Assembly (NCBI GenBank): GCA_946811695.1
Contig: OX328124.1
Location: 55,434,603 to 55,498,602, forward strand
Direction of reading: 5' to 3'
DNA: 64,000 bases
Origin: Gonocerus acuteangulatus
Lineage: Eukaryota > Arthropoda > Insecta > Hemiptera > Coreidae
In this document: one piece after another, positions 9,917 to 20,123 of the stretch
How positions within the stretch are numbered: the stretch's first letter is position 1
Layout: the number at the start of each line of letters is the position of its first letter
Translations under genes and position numbers: made by a program
The notes under the pieces: generated by a model
What the model was told of the DNA's origin: nothing
The model's input: only the letters and a program-made list of their open reading frames with translations
Databases searched by the model: none

Positions 9917-11677
9917 TTTTTTTTTTTTTTATTTATTTGTTTAATGTGTCGTCAACCACTATGGGGTCATTAAACACAAGATTATAGATGTGCATTTGTT
10001 TAATTGATTCTATTGGCGTTCCGCGAAATTAACCAGAAAGAGTGGATGAATGGAATTATAATTTTATTTGAAGGTTATTATTTTGGATGATTTTAATTTT
10101 AATGTTTCCTTGTTTACGATATTTTTGAGGTGATTTAAATATTTAGATTATGATATTTGTTATAGTGTCACATATTTGATTATGTATTTATATTTTTAGA
10201 TATTATTTATTAGTTCACTTGATGTTAAAAATTCGAATAGCTTATTGATCTGTTTGTGATGATCCGCTAATATTTCATCAATTCTATCAGATAGCTGGGC
10301 TTCTCTTCTTTGTTTCTCATAGATTTTACAATTAATCAACAGGTGGTGAACGGTGATGATTTGGTTACATTTTTCACAAATAGGAGGGGCGCCTCGGGAC
10401 ATTGGATATGAGTGGGATAATCTTGTATGGCCGATCCTAAGGCGAGTCAGGATGCGTTCTTCTTTTTTAGTTGGCCGAATTGGTGTTTGCCAAGGTGTTG
10501 TTTGTTTTTTTTTATAATTCGTAATTTATTATCAGTTACAGAGTCCCAGGTTTGTTGCCACTTTTCTAGAATTGTATGCTTCACATAGTTCAGAACATCA
10601 CCCTGAGGTATCCTGGGGTATTCAATTCCTTCTCCTATGGCCTTTTTAGCCAACTCGTCAACTGCTTCATTGCCCTTTATGCCGCAATGACTGGGGATCC
10701 AGACAAATGTAACATTTTGGTTTTGGCGGTTTAGCGGATCAAGTGATTCTAAGATGTCTATTGCCAGTGGATGTTTGGTAAATGGATTATTCAAAGCTAG
10801 TAGTGCTGATAGGGAGTCTGTAAAAATATTAATATTGCCATATTTTGGAGTTACTATATTAAGAGCCTTGTTGATAGCTAATAATTCGGCCGTGTAGATA
10901 CTGCAGTTAGGTGTTAAAGTGAACATGTATCCTCTATCTTCTGAATAAATGGCGGAACCAACCCCATTTTTGTCCTTCGAGCCATCCGTATAGGCATCTC
11001 GTCCTTCCGGGAGCTCACTTTTTAGTTTTCTAAATTCAGTCAACAGAATCAGAGGATCTATGTCTTTTTTATTAAATTTGGTAAGAGACAGATTCGTTTT
11101 AGGTGCTGTTAATGTCCAAGGTGGTTTTGAAGCGGGGAAGTTGTGGATCATATTTTGGGCGTCGATTCTTGATTCTGTGGTGAGCTGAGTAGTTCGGACG
11201 GAGAAGGGTTTTCTGTTGTACGGAGAGGAGCAATTGGGGTTGCAATTGAGATATTGATTGAGTGGATGGGATGTGGTTGCTTTTATTCCTATGAAATTTG
11301 ATAGGAGTATTTGTTCTCGTCGCAAATGAAGTGGAAGCTCTCCTGCTTCAACACAAAGGCTGGCTATTGGGCTAGATCGGTAAGCACCCGTTGCAATACG
11401 GATTCCATTGTGGTGAATGGCATCTAGGATTTGAAACCGAGGAACCATGCTCCGCCAACCAAGTGCTAACGATGTGCAAAGAATTTTGAATTGAATTTTG
11501 GAGGGTATCTATTGAAGTATTGGCTGTGTATATGACGAGGTCTTCAGCATAAATCATAGCTTTGACTGGAGTAGGTATGCATTTTAGCAGTTTATTGATT
11601 GCAATGGTAAAAAGGAATGCACTTATTACGCTACCTTGAGGAACACCATTTTCTCGAGTATATTCGTCTGATAAATA
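9917..11677 (-). mobile_element. 5'-truncated LINE with RNase H, inserted in the Helitron-like element
   Basis: On the minus strand the insert starts inside the reverse transcriptase, passes through RNase H and a zinc-binding tail, then a 3' UTR and an AATAAATAAA-A(n) end (T-run 9911-9930 on plus). The 13-bp target duplication GAAGTGTGATTTT flanks it exactly. A 5' truncation with a poly(A) tail is the standard product of target-primed reverse transcription. Uninterrupted GAAGTGTGATTTTGTCACTC exists at about 11812-11831, showing what the empty site looked like. Confidence 0.88.
10196..11677 (-). pseudogene. LINE ORF2 remnant: RT motif 4-5 region, RNase H, C-terminal zinc motif
   Basis: Reading from 11677, the frame begins at the NGVPQGSVIS motif and the catalytic box, here YAEDL where active RTs have (F/Y)ADD. 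It loses roughly 100 residues at about 11440, where WLAEHG jumps to the ILDAIHHNGIRIATGAYR motif. Residues then run open to 10447 and include a complete RNase H set: YTDGSK (D), AELLAI (E), FTDSLSALL (D) and WIPSHCGIKGNEAVDELAK (H and D). A one-base frameshift near 10450 moves into the tail RIGHTRLSHSY...CEKC...HHLLINC, a zinc-binding motif of I/R1/Jockey-type LINEs, ending at TAA 10196. The mutated RT aspartate, deletion and frameshift mean it is dead. RNase H and the LIRS/AFRTSP-type linker fit an I- or Jockey-related clade. Confidence 0.88.
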
Positions 11678-11690
11678 GAAGTGTGATTTT
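11678..11690. repeat. Target-site duplication, right copy (GAAGTGTGATTTT)
   Basis: Identical to 9904-9916. Confidence 0.85.
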
Positions 11691-11698
11691 GTCCCTCA

Positions 11699-11944
11699 TA
11701 GCGAGTATTTACATTCTAAACGGATTGTTCGTGCAAAATTTCAAATTTTTGTGTCAAGTGGTTCGGGATATTATTACCTCGGATGGACCATCATTAGGGC
11801 GTAAACTCTATGAAGTGTGATTTTGTCACTCATAGAGTTTACGCCCTGGTGATGGTCCATCCGAGGTAATAATATCCCGAACCACTTGACATAAAAATTT
11901 GAAATTTTGCACGAACAATCCGTTTAGAATGTAAACACTCGCTA
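11699..11944. repeat. Long palindrome, 115-nt arms with 16-nt loop
   Basis: Arms 11699-11813 and 11830-11944 are near-perfect reverse complements (for example CGTAAACTCTATGA against TCATAGAGTTTACG). The loop is AGTGTGATTTTGTCAC. A third diverged copy of the arm lies at about 9640-9760 (CACTCGCTACGAAAGG). It is part of the Helitron-like element. Confidence 0.92.
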
Positions 11945-12700
11945 AGAAAGGTTTTTTTGATATTCAAAGGCTTAAGTACTTTTAGGAGGGTTTGAATTAT
12001 TAAGAAGTTCCTCGTCAGCTCAAAAATGGTCCGATTTTGATGACATTTGGTACAAAAATCTTTCTTCTCTTTTGAAAGGTCAAGTTCATTAACCAACTGA
12101 ATCCGTTTACTTGAACATGGTTTTTGGAGCAAAATTTGCGCGAAAAAATCGGAACGCTTACATTTTCGAGTTCATATGCTTGCAAGTACTCGTTATATAG
12201 GTTCCGTAACGTAGGAAAACTAATGAAACCACTTTTAAAGCGATTTCTGTAACAGTTTACGAGAAAACTTGATAGAAATACTTTTCCAAACTAATTTTCT
12301 GTTTTGACATTCAACTAACCTAAGATATTTAAAGTTTGGAATTGTTTGGAGGTAAGAAGTATATGGGAAAAAAATTGTATCAATGGTGATACAAAGTTTT
12401 CGGATCTCAGTATATTTTCTAAAATATCTCGAAAACTACTTCTATTCGAAAGGTTAGTAAATTCTCTACAAAAAAGATTCTGTTGTAATATTCGGTGGGG
12501 CGATGTCAATCGTAGGGATAAGTGCTTAGAACTTCAAAGTGGTTAGTTTTACTCTTTTCAACGTGTATTTGTCTCTGTTTACCTAACTTTTTAAGTGGTT
12601 TTTGTATTTTTTCTTTTTTTACTCCCCATCGGAAACAAGCACGGTTACCTCCCCACATGGTGTTTCCTGGGTAACTCTAAAGTCCGTTCAATACTAAGCT

Positions 12701-12703
12701 TCA

Positions 12704-12753
<50 letters not shown>
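12701..12753 (+). mobile_element. Poly(A)-only retro-insertion with 10-bp target duplication
   Basis: ATACTAAGCT at 12691-12700 is repeated exactly at 12754-12763. Between them lie only TCAAT and about 48 A residues, so the insert is little more than AATAAA plus a tail. This looks like extreme 5' truncation of a retrotransposed transcript. Confidence 0.75.
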
Positions 12754-12757
<4 letters not shown>

Positions 12758-13730
12758 TAAGCTGTACAAAATAATGTAGTAGCGTTAATTTTGATCATAC
12801 CTTATTTAACGCAATATAAAAATTACGGCCGTGGTGAAGCACGGGTAGTCGGCTAGTTTATATATAAAATAACAAATTGAACAAAAAAAAAGACCAGTAA
12901 ATTAAAAGAACGTACATGTATAAAATACACTTTGCAATTGCACTTGTGCTCGAGATTCTTTTTGAATCACAGAGAGTGGTTCATCATTACTTCCTAAATC
13001 AAAATACGTGTGTGGTATTCCTTGATCAAGCTCGTTTACATTTGGAATTTCTTCTTGATCTTCCTGAATTAATTTTGCAACTGCAGCCATGACACCTTTC
13101 AAGGCCCTGTCATGATGGACGCTATCAAGGCAAGTTAGACACCGCTTTTTAAACAATGGATTAGAGAAAGCATCGGTTTCTGCTAGTGGAGTAGATGTAT
13201 TGAAGAATTGGTCGAATCTTTGGTGAATACTGCAGATATAGCTGTCTAAGATGGTCTGGCAGTACAAGCATGTTTTTTGTTGGAAACCTCTGAGTTTTAT
13301 GTCAAGACTTGTGAGAGTAGGAATAAGCATGCTTTAAAATACACTATTTTTAGTGTCACGAGCATTCGACATTATCTCTTATGTATAAAAAATCCCTAAT
13401 TGAGAGTTGATGAGGTATCTTAACTTTTGACTGGCGGTATAATTGAAGAAACGTTTACTCATTTGTAATGATTTGGTGGATCGAATCGTACAACGAATTC
13501 CATCGAGTGTCTACTAGCCTTGATAGTGAGTTTCCCAGTAATTCTTGCAGAATTTCAGCCGATTCCGGTCTTAAATTTCGATTTAACTTACTAGTGCAGA
13601 TTAGACATGCGCGCCGAGGCTGAATTTTCCGGCGGCGGCGCGCTGGACTAAAATGGCCGGCGGCGGCGGCGCGCGCGGCGTGGGCTATTTTTATTTAACC
13701 CCCAAGGGAGATGTTAAAATTTTAATCACA

Positions 13731-13731
<1 letters not shown>

Positions 13732-13815
<84 letters not shown>
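13732..13815. repeat. (TA)n microsatellite, about 42 repeats
   Basis: Pure TA dinucleotides, followed by GTCCGCTATTTCACAGGC and the family core GGTCAGATTTTGAAG. It occupies the same place in the repeat unit as the TA tracts at 38.4, 41.8 and 50.6 kb. Confidence 0.95.
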
Positions 13816-13820
<5 letters not shown>

Positions 13821-14309
13821 GCTATTTCACAGGCTCAAGAATGGTCAGATTTTGAAGATCTTTGGTACAAAAATCGTCTAATTTGAAACGTCAAGTTCTT
13901 TAACCAGTAGAATCCGTCCTCCGAGTGGTGTTGGCGAGAACTTCCCGCGAAAAATATCGTAACGCTTACTTCTTCCGGTTTATATGCTTGCAGATACTCG
14001 CGTAATATATTCCTTAACATACGAAAACAAATGAAACCGTTATAAAAATTAGTCTATAAGGCAAGAAAATGAGACACTTAATGATAATAGTGTTTTCACG
14101 GGGCGAACGTTGTGTTGTCGAGGAGTCCTAGGATACTGTCAGTTTCCTGTTGTGGCTTCTTAAACTTCCTTTTGTTTGATATTTGCAAATTCCTTCTCAT
14201 CCATCAATATCTCCTTCTTTCGTCTTCATCTTCTTTATTCTCTATTACTTACTTCGAAATCCTTACATCTTCAGCCTGAAAATTGACCCTATTTCCGAAT
14301 GGATGATAA

Positions 14310-14390
14310 GCACGCTGTATACCTAGCAACCCAATTTAATTGGGGAGCCCATTTTATTTCGTTTTAAATAAAGTTTTCTGTCTTATATTT
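14310..14390 (+). repeat. LINE 3' UTR fragment with conserved hairpin
   Basis: TAGCAACCCAATTTAATTGGG, GAGCCCATTTTATT, then TTTTAAATAAAG also occurs, with small changes, at about 47056-47112 after a LINE endonuclease remnant, and loosely at 50218-50280. The CCCAAT...ATTGGG hairpin before an AATAAA suggests a 3' end recognised by its reverse transcriptase. Confidence 0.5.
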
Positions 14391-15809
14391 TTAAAGAAAG
14401 ATCAAACCCTATCCATAAACTGTATTTATTTCTTTACAAATAGCACTAGGGCTAAGAACGGAACCGCGCTAAGATGACGCAGTTCCTGAGAGTCGGACGT
14501 ATTTTTAGTTTTATATCGTCGAGTATGTTTATATAAAATTCTTTTATTTTAGGCTTTTCTGATACAAGCTTTGTCATTTTCCAATCAACGATCACAACAC
14601 AAAAGCGTTTAATCGATCAGAAAGTAAGCACAAAATGGCGCCGGCCGGTCACCATGCAGTGCACTAGTAGATTTCCTCCCCTCGGCGCGCCGACTGAATA
14701 GGCTCGGCGGCGGCGGCGTCATTAAAACCCGGCGTGGCGTAGCGGCGCCGGCGCGGCGCGCATGTCTAGTGCAGATACACCGATGTTGGTTGGTTAGCTG
14801 AGGTTTTATGACATCGGAAGTTGCAGGTGAGTTGCTCCAAATAAGTGTATGTGAGCAACATCATACGTACTCTGGGAGAATACGTTTCACAGCCTCAGAA
14901 ACTTGAACTAGTGGACGTAAATGCACCCCGCCAGTAGTATTTGACCAAGATTCACGCTGCACTGTAAGTGTACTTACAGTTCGGGAGCCTGATTCTGGCG
15001 TGGATTCAGATGATGAATCACTTTCGTTTTCTTGTTATCAATCTCACCATCATCTGGAAACACATTAATTTCTGAGCTAGGTTGTATTAGCTTTTTGTTA
15101 ACCCCAACCGTTTTGCAGGCTTTCACGAAATCCAAGGCATTGTCCATGACGGTTGCTACTATTTTTTTTCGGCTTAAACCAAAATTTGAGTGAATAAGTT
15201 GCAGCTCATTTGTAATTCTGTCGAAACTGTATGAAGTACTTAATTATTTGCACGTCAATGCCGCCGACTCCCTCACGTAATTTTTTTTTTATCCGGCGCC
15301 TCTTCAAAAACTTCGCCTTTTTCCATTTGCCAGATTTAGTACACACATAGTCAACATCCTTTAACAAATTCATAATAATATTGTTGTAATCAACGTAGTT
15401 ATTTTTTAATTTTTTCAATATTTCGTACCAATGCACGCCTACTTGGCGCACCTCTCATCAACTTTATTTTTTGCATGGTTTATACTCTTCCACGTTATTC
15501 CTTTTTAAAAGTGTTAAAAAGTTTGTGGAATAGTTTTTATATTGATTTCATTACGCTACATAATGAAACTGAATTTTGCAAAACAATCAATTTATCAGGT
15601 ATCAAATTAAAAACTTACCATCAACGATGGTCAGTGCTCGTTCAGAGATAGAGCTCACATTTCCCGAATTTTGATTGTAACTGAGATTTTCACTGTCAAT
15701 GACCTCGGAATACGTAGAAGATGAAGCATGGTGATCATCACTATTAATGTTTAGAGATAGAGTTTGTAAATTCATAGAGCCACTACTATTAGGACTGTTA
15801 TTCATTTTG

Positions 15810-16390
15810 GTTTTTTTTTTTTAAATAATTGAAAAAATAAAAGAATCAAACTTCGTTCAGAAAGCGAGACACTAAACAAGTTAAATTTCTGGTATTTCAG
15901 GTAGAACTAAACAAATAGTCCGTAAAGCACACTATTTTTTTTGTATTGTAATATTTTCCCCTGAAAATGACTAAAGTTCAACAATCAATACAAATAAAGG
16001 AAACATGTATGTATGATAAACTTTTGGTGATATAACTATCATTACTTTATCCTGTGTGTCAATGAGGAAACAACTATTTGTCCATATTTATGAACAACTC
16101 TAATTTGTAAGAAAACTAAATAAGTGTTATTCCCATACACCAATTATTATTTGAATCATTGATTTTCAATCAATCCTCATGCTTATATAAAAAATTATTA
16201 ATGACAATAATAGTAAAGCACATTTTTTTGTAGATTAATAAATACAAAAATCAAAAAATATATAGGACACAAGACCGAAATTGTTTTTATTTTATTTTCT
16301 ATTACTTTTTACATTCAGTTTGTTTAAACCTGCATATCACAAACTCTTTATATCGATTCCGGCTCTCCCTCATCAATAATTTTAGTTAAA
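15810..16390. other. AT-rich DNA; nothing recognised
   Basis: Low-complexity A/T-rich sequence without supportable genes. It may include the 5' region of the hAT transposase pseudogene. Confidence 0.35.
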
Positions 16391-16393
16391 GTT

Positions 16394-16748
16394 TAAAAAA
16401 AAAAAAAAAAAAAAAATCAGTCCCGTAACAGGCCACGAGGGCCCTGAGGGGCAGATACTAAAGAGGTATCTGGTTCATGACCACACTAGGCACAATAGGG
16501 AGATAGTGCGGTCAGTACTATGCTCCGGCCGCCTGATTTTCCCCCTGCGCTTCGACTGCTAGAGTCATTAGCACCAAGGTACCCATTATTAAATTATTTA
16601 AAGACTGGGTTGGCCTAGGGACGGTCAGGGAGGCGAAATTCAACTCATGAACGAAGGCACTAGAAGAAAAAATCTTTAGTGCTTGCTCGGGATTTGATCT
16701 CAAACCTCCAACTTATTAGTACTCTACCACTGAGCTAACCTCACCCCC
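16394..16748 (-). mobile_element. tRNA-derived SINE, family 2, copy 1
   Basis: The minus-strand head starts GGGGGTGAGGTTAGCTCAGTGGTAGAG (a box A of the tRNA type) and box B is decayed (GTTTGAGATCAAATCC). The body includes CTAGTGCCTTCGTTCATG, GGCGGCCGGAGCATAG and GGCCCTCGTGGCCTGTTACG. The sense strand ends GGGACTGA-T(22) rather than poly(A). It matches 18640-19008 over nearly its whole length and 55950-56090 in part. Confidence 0.8.
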
Positions 16749-16749
16749 A

Positions 16750-17860
16750 GTTAAAGTTAAAGTTTTACAAGTACAATTATAACTATTAGTAGTAGCTGCC
16801 AAAACAACTACTAATTCAAACTACAGTAGTTTTAGTCGAAACTCTCAATTAACTGGATTGTTATTGACAAATTACAACTATGTTCTTTCCAACTAGTGAA
16901 GTTATAGTTTTGTAATTCGTATTTGAACAGTTTGCTGCCCAATCCTGGCCATAGGTGTCGCGTAAATTATGAAAATTATGTCGATCATAGTTAGTGAAAA
17001 GGGTTATGGAACTTTCGGAAGCCAAGATAACGCTATTCCGATGAGTCAGACTTTTTACTAAATGATGGCTCTGGTTTTCAGCCCGGAATAAATATGTAAT
17101 CAGTGAAGTCCACCCCTTGAATGCTTGTTGAATATGGGCGTATATAAGGGGGGGGGGGCTGTAGCCCCCCCCCCGAAATTTTGATTTGATTGGTAAAAAT
17201 TTCATAAACCCCTTAAAAATAAATTAAATAAGATCATTTAGTTCAAAAAACATATTCACACACACATATTCATACACATTTTGGGTGTAATAGCGTTTAA
17301 GTTGGCTAAAACTCTTCCAAGATCTAAATTGTTAGTATTTCGTACACCGGAAATGGTCTCAGCCCCCCCCCCGAAATTTTCCCAGCCCCCTCCGAAATTA
17401 TTTTCTATACACGCCCACGTGTATTTATACATCCCACTGGATGTATAAAAATCTGCAGTTTATAAGTCCTAGCGTTCACGGGACTTGTTAATATTGAATA
17501 CAGTTTTCTTTCCTATGCTTATTTATGTATTGAGAGAAAGGCAGGGCAGAGTGAACAAACTGGGCCAATCTCATTCCGATGATTCATCTAATGGACTCAT
17601 TCTTCGGAGGCGTGTTCTTACTTCAATCAAACAGGTAGAAATGCAAACCCTCAATCTTAAAAACGCAAGAATTAATTCTCCCACCATAAACAATATTTCT
17701 TTGAAATGGAAATTTATCGATAATGGGATATGTTACAGCTCCAAACTTACATTTGCACATTTATAATAATTTACATAATAAAAATATACTTTTTAAGCTG
17801 CTAATTTTGAGCTCTCATTATTAGGTTTGTATCATTCTAATATTTAGAAACATATCTCTT
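16750..17860. other. Intergenic DNA with a G11/C10 hairpin and a short open frame
   Basis: 17148-17174 is G(11)CTGTAGC(10), a perfect self-complementary run. A second C-run block, CAGCCCCCCCCC-CGAAATTTT, lies near 17360 and matches one at about 22998. The plus-strand open frame 17485-17763 (92 residues) has no motif I know and no splice or promoter support; I do not call it a gene. Confidence 0.45.
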
Positions 17861-17869
17861 GACAATTGT

Positions 17870-18518
17870 TCAAGACGTTTCACACTCATTTAAACTAAGA
17901 TATTTAAATTTTGGTAGCGTTTTAACTACAGGAAATTTTAGAAAAAAATATTTTATTAAGAGACAGGAGTATTTTGGGGATTTTCATTTATTTTCTTAAA
18001 TATAGTGAAAATGGTTAGGTAATCTTTGTAAGTAGAAAGTGACCTTTCGAAAAATTACTCAATTTATTACAAAAAACAAGTTCCGACATAATTTTCGATT
18101 GACGATCTGAATCGGAGAAATAAGTGCTTAAAACTTCGAAAGTGTTGGTACCTTGGCTTTGAACAGTTCTTTACGTTTTTTCCGTTCAGTTGATTTATTG
18201 CTTGCTGTTTTTATAATATATTTTAGCAGTTGACTGAATTTGCAAGTACAGCAAGATACTTAAAATGAGAATGAATTTTCGGCTGTTCGGGTATCGGAGC
18301 TTATCGAGCTCAAGTCGAAGTGATCAATTGTGTAATATCCGATACTTACGTTTACAGAATATAATGGCGCCTAAATATCACTTTTCTGCAAGATTTTATA
18401 AGAGTAGATGTTTAACGTTTTAACAAAACATTAAATACACTTATCCGAACCTTTCCAAATGACATCAGGGATAAGAATATATGGGAACGCGCTTAGACGA
18501 CGCAGTTCCTGCAATTTG
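17870..18518 (+). mobile_element. Decayed copy of the TTAGCGCGGTTCC-ended family
   Basis: The core phrase ATCGGAGAAATAAGTGCTTA occurs near 18112 and GAACGCGCTTAGACGACGCAGTTCCTG near 18488, matching the plus-oriented 3' block of the copies at 42.9, 43.6 and 53.8 kb. Confidence 0.6.
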
Positions 18519-18639
18519 GACTTTTAAATATTAAACACTAACCGACTGTTTAAGGCTTAGAACGTTTTCCCCCAAAATCAGTCCACCAGAGGTCTCAGAA
18601 GAATGAAGCCAATTTATTGATGATTTTTTTATGTGTATA

Positions 18640-19008
18640 TACATATATATAAAAAAAATCAGTCCCGTAACAGGCCACAAGGGCCCAGAGGGGCAGATAC
18701 TGTAGAGGTATCTGATTCTTGACCATACGGCACACTAGGGAGATAGTGTGGTCAATACTATGCTCCGGCCGCCTGATTTTCCCCTTGGCTGCTTCGACTG
18801 CTAGAGTCATTAGCACCCAAGGTACCCATTATTAATTAAATTAATTAAAGGCTGCGTGAGCCTAGGGACGATCTGGGACCCCAAATCCAACCCTCGAACG
18901 GCAGCACTAGAAGAAAAAATCTTTAGTGCGCGCTCGGGTTTTGAACCTGGTCCTCCAGTTCAAGTGCTCAGTGGTCGAGTGCTCTACCACTGAGCTAACC
19001 TCGCCCCC
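18640..19008 (-). mobile_element. tRNA-derived SINE, family 2, copy 2 (most complete)
   Basis: The minus strand starts GGGGGCGAGGTTAGCTCAGTGG (box A), with box B GGTTCAAAACCCGAGCG. The tRNA-like part is followed by CTAGTGCTGCCGTTCGAGGG, a roughly 250-base body and an oligo(T) end (GGGACTGATTTTTTTT). The intact A and B boxes suggest recent RNA polymerase III activity. A TA microsatellite abuts the head. Confidence 0.82.

Positions 19009-19009
<1 letters not shown>

Positions 19010-19070
<61 letters not shown>
19010..19070. repeat. (TA)n microsatellite
   Basis: About 28 TA repeats directly adjoining the SINE head. Confidence 0.95.
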
Positions 19071-19074
<4 letters not shown>

Positions 19075-19690
19075 TCGTTTCTATAACATAAATCAATTCC
19101 GTAAAATGGAGTCACATAAGTACAGTGTGATGAAATTGGTACAGCCTATACTACTAGGATATTTTAATTTTACTGATACCAAAGGGTCGAACTTGGCCCA
19201 AAGAGTGCAAACAGACGAATATATACCTATATATTTGTCTTTTCGCTTTCAGACAAATTTATAAGCAGTATATGTTTGTACAAATTTCACCATAGTGTAC
19301 TAATGTGATCCCATTTTACGGTAGCGAACCAATAATGCACTTTCCATGTTGTTCGCAATGAAATTCCTTTTTTCCGAAACACCGTATAACTCCGTTTGTT
19401 TTGGAAGTTTTGGTAGAAATATCCGAAAGGAGACGATTACCAAAAACAACGTGGCAATGAATCGTGAATCCGTGACAGACAGCCCAATGGCTGATCTAAT
19501 TTTAAATGAAGACTTAATATTCTGGCGGGAGTAGGTTTGGGCGCGTCACATGTGGGTCAGCAGGTCTTACCTAAGAGGGCGTGATCGGCCTCCATATCGA
19601 TCGGTAAACATCGGGTCTGATCGGCCTTCGCCAATAGTCTTATATCTGATTCAATGCAACTACTACACTTTCTTATTGTTTTATTTAATT
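19075..19690. other. Intergenic DNA; nothing recognised
   Basis: Short open frames (such as 19346-19531) show no recognisable domain. The region is of moderate GC content and may be old repeat DNA. Confidence 0.35.
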
Positions 19691-19698
19691 ACATATAC

Positions 19699-19832
19699 CT
19701 AGTCGATTCCCTCTAGGGGGTGGTGCCTTTTCTTTCGAAAGAAGAAAAGGCATTAACCCTGTTCTGGCAAGAAAAAGGTGGAAACCTATAAATAACCCGT
19801 CCTAAAATTCATCGTTAAGAATAAATGGACGA
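19699..19832 (+). mobile_element. SINE family 3, partial copy lacking the tRNA head
   Basis: It starts at the box B remnant CGATTCCCTCTAGGGGGTGG. It continues through GAAAAGGCATTAACCCTGTTC and AACCCGTCCTAAAATTC to the tail GGACGATAAAATATA, matching the other copies. Confidence 0.7.
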
Positions 19833-20123
19833 TAAAATATACAATAATACTTACATATACTATTGTTTTGTTCCAACACCATATCACACTGTTATTTCTT
19901 AAGTGACACATCTCAAAATAAAACTCAACTAAAAATGTGTCACTCTTACCTATGTTGGGGGCTTAGCATTAAGACAGAAAAGGTGAAACAATTAACCTCT
20001 GGTGTAAAAGCTCTGAATCTAGGTGCATACGGGTTTGATGGTAGATAAAGAGATATTGACCATGTCTTTCATAGTCGTAAGTATGATGGTGTGAATAAAA
20101 CCGATTTTTGAGTTGTGTCACTA

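Larger units (their letters stand above)
9570..12856 (+). mobile_element. Helitron-like element, non-autonomous, with nested insertions
   Basis: The 5' end begins TC (TCTACTATATATTTG) directly after an A. The 3' end is CTAG followed by T (12853-12856), with a small hairpin CCGTG-GTGAAG-CACGG at 12829-12844 eight bases before CTAG. TC...CTRR ends, a subterminal 3' hairpin and insertion between A and T are the established Helitron signature, and the tandem GACTGACTGACTCACTGAC near 9610 is common in insect Helitrons. No Rep/helicase is present. The element hosts a LINE (9917-11677) and a poly(A) insertion (12701-12753); without these it is about 1.4 kb. Its core (12020-12540) is shared with the microsatellite-bearing family at 36-54 kb. 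Confidence 0.6.
13602..14768. mobile_element. GC-ended TIR element with 8-bp target duplication, inside the hAT pseudogene
   Basis: The inverted ends share TAGACATGCGCGCCG (13602-13616; complement ending at 14768) and continue into CG-rich arms (GGCGGCGGCGCGC). The target duplication GTGCAGAT is at 13594-13601 and 14769-14776. Eight-base duplications fit hAT or P-type transposition. No transposase is encoded; the interior carries a copy of the microsatellite-bearing family (TA repeat at 13732, 3' end block at 14447-14506), so it is a nested composite. Confidence 0.75.
12902..15805 (-). pseudogene. hAT-superfamily transposase, decayed and split by an insertion
   Basis: On the minus strand a serine/asparagine-rich exon (15805-15619) ends at a good donor (GTAAGT). 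A later block (15451-15080) holds the basic stretch KWKKAKFLKRRRIKKKL and the hAT motif HSNFGLSRKKIVATVMDNA, close to the family VTDNGSNFVKAF box. Further on, with stops, come a CCSHTL-like motif near 14850 and, beyond a 1.17-kb insertion, SRLVDTRWNSLYDSI near 13500, the very typical hAT TRWNSLYDS motif. The segment 13330-12902 continues with helical sequence (RFDQFFNTS..., FKKRCLTCLDS) and ends at TAA. Frameshifts, stops and the insertion make it inactive. Motif order fits hAT; the exact clade is not set. Confidence 0.72.

Noticed and set aside
18926..19008. tRNA gene with GGTTCAAAACCC box B
   Set aside because: Same body follows as at 16.4 kb, so it is the head of SINE family 2.
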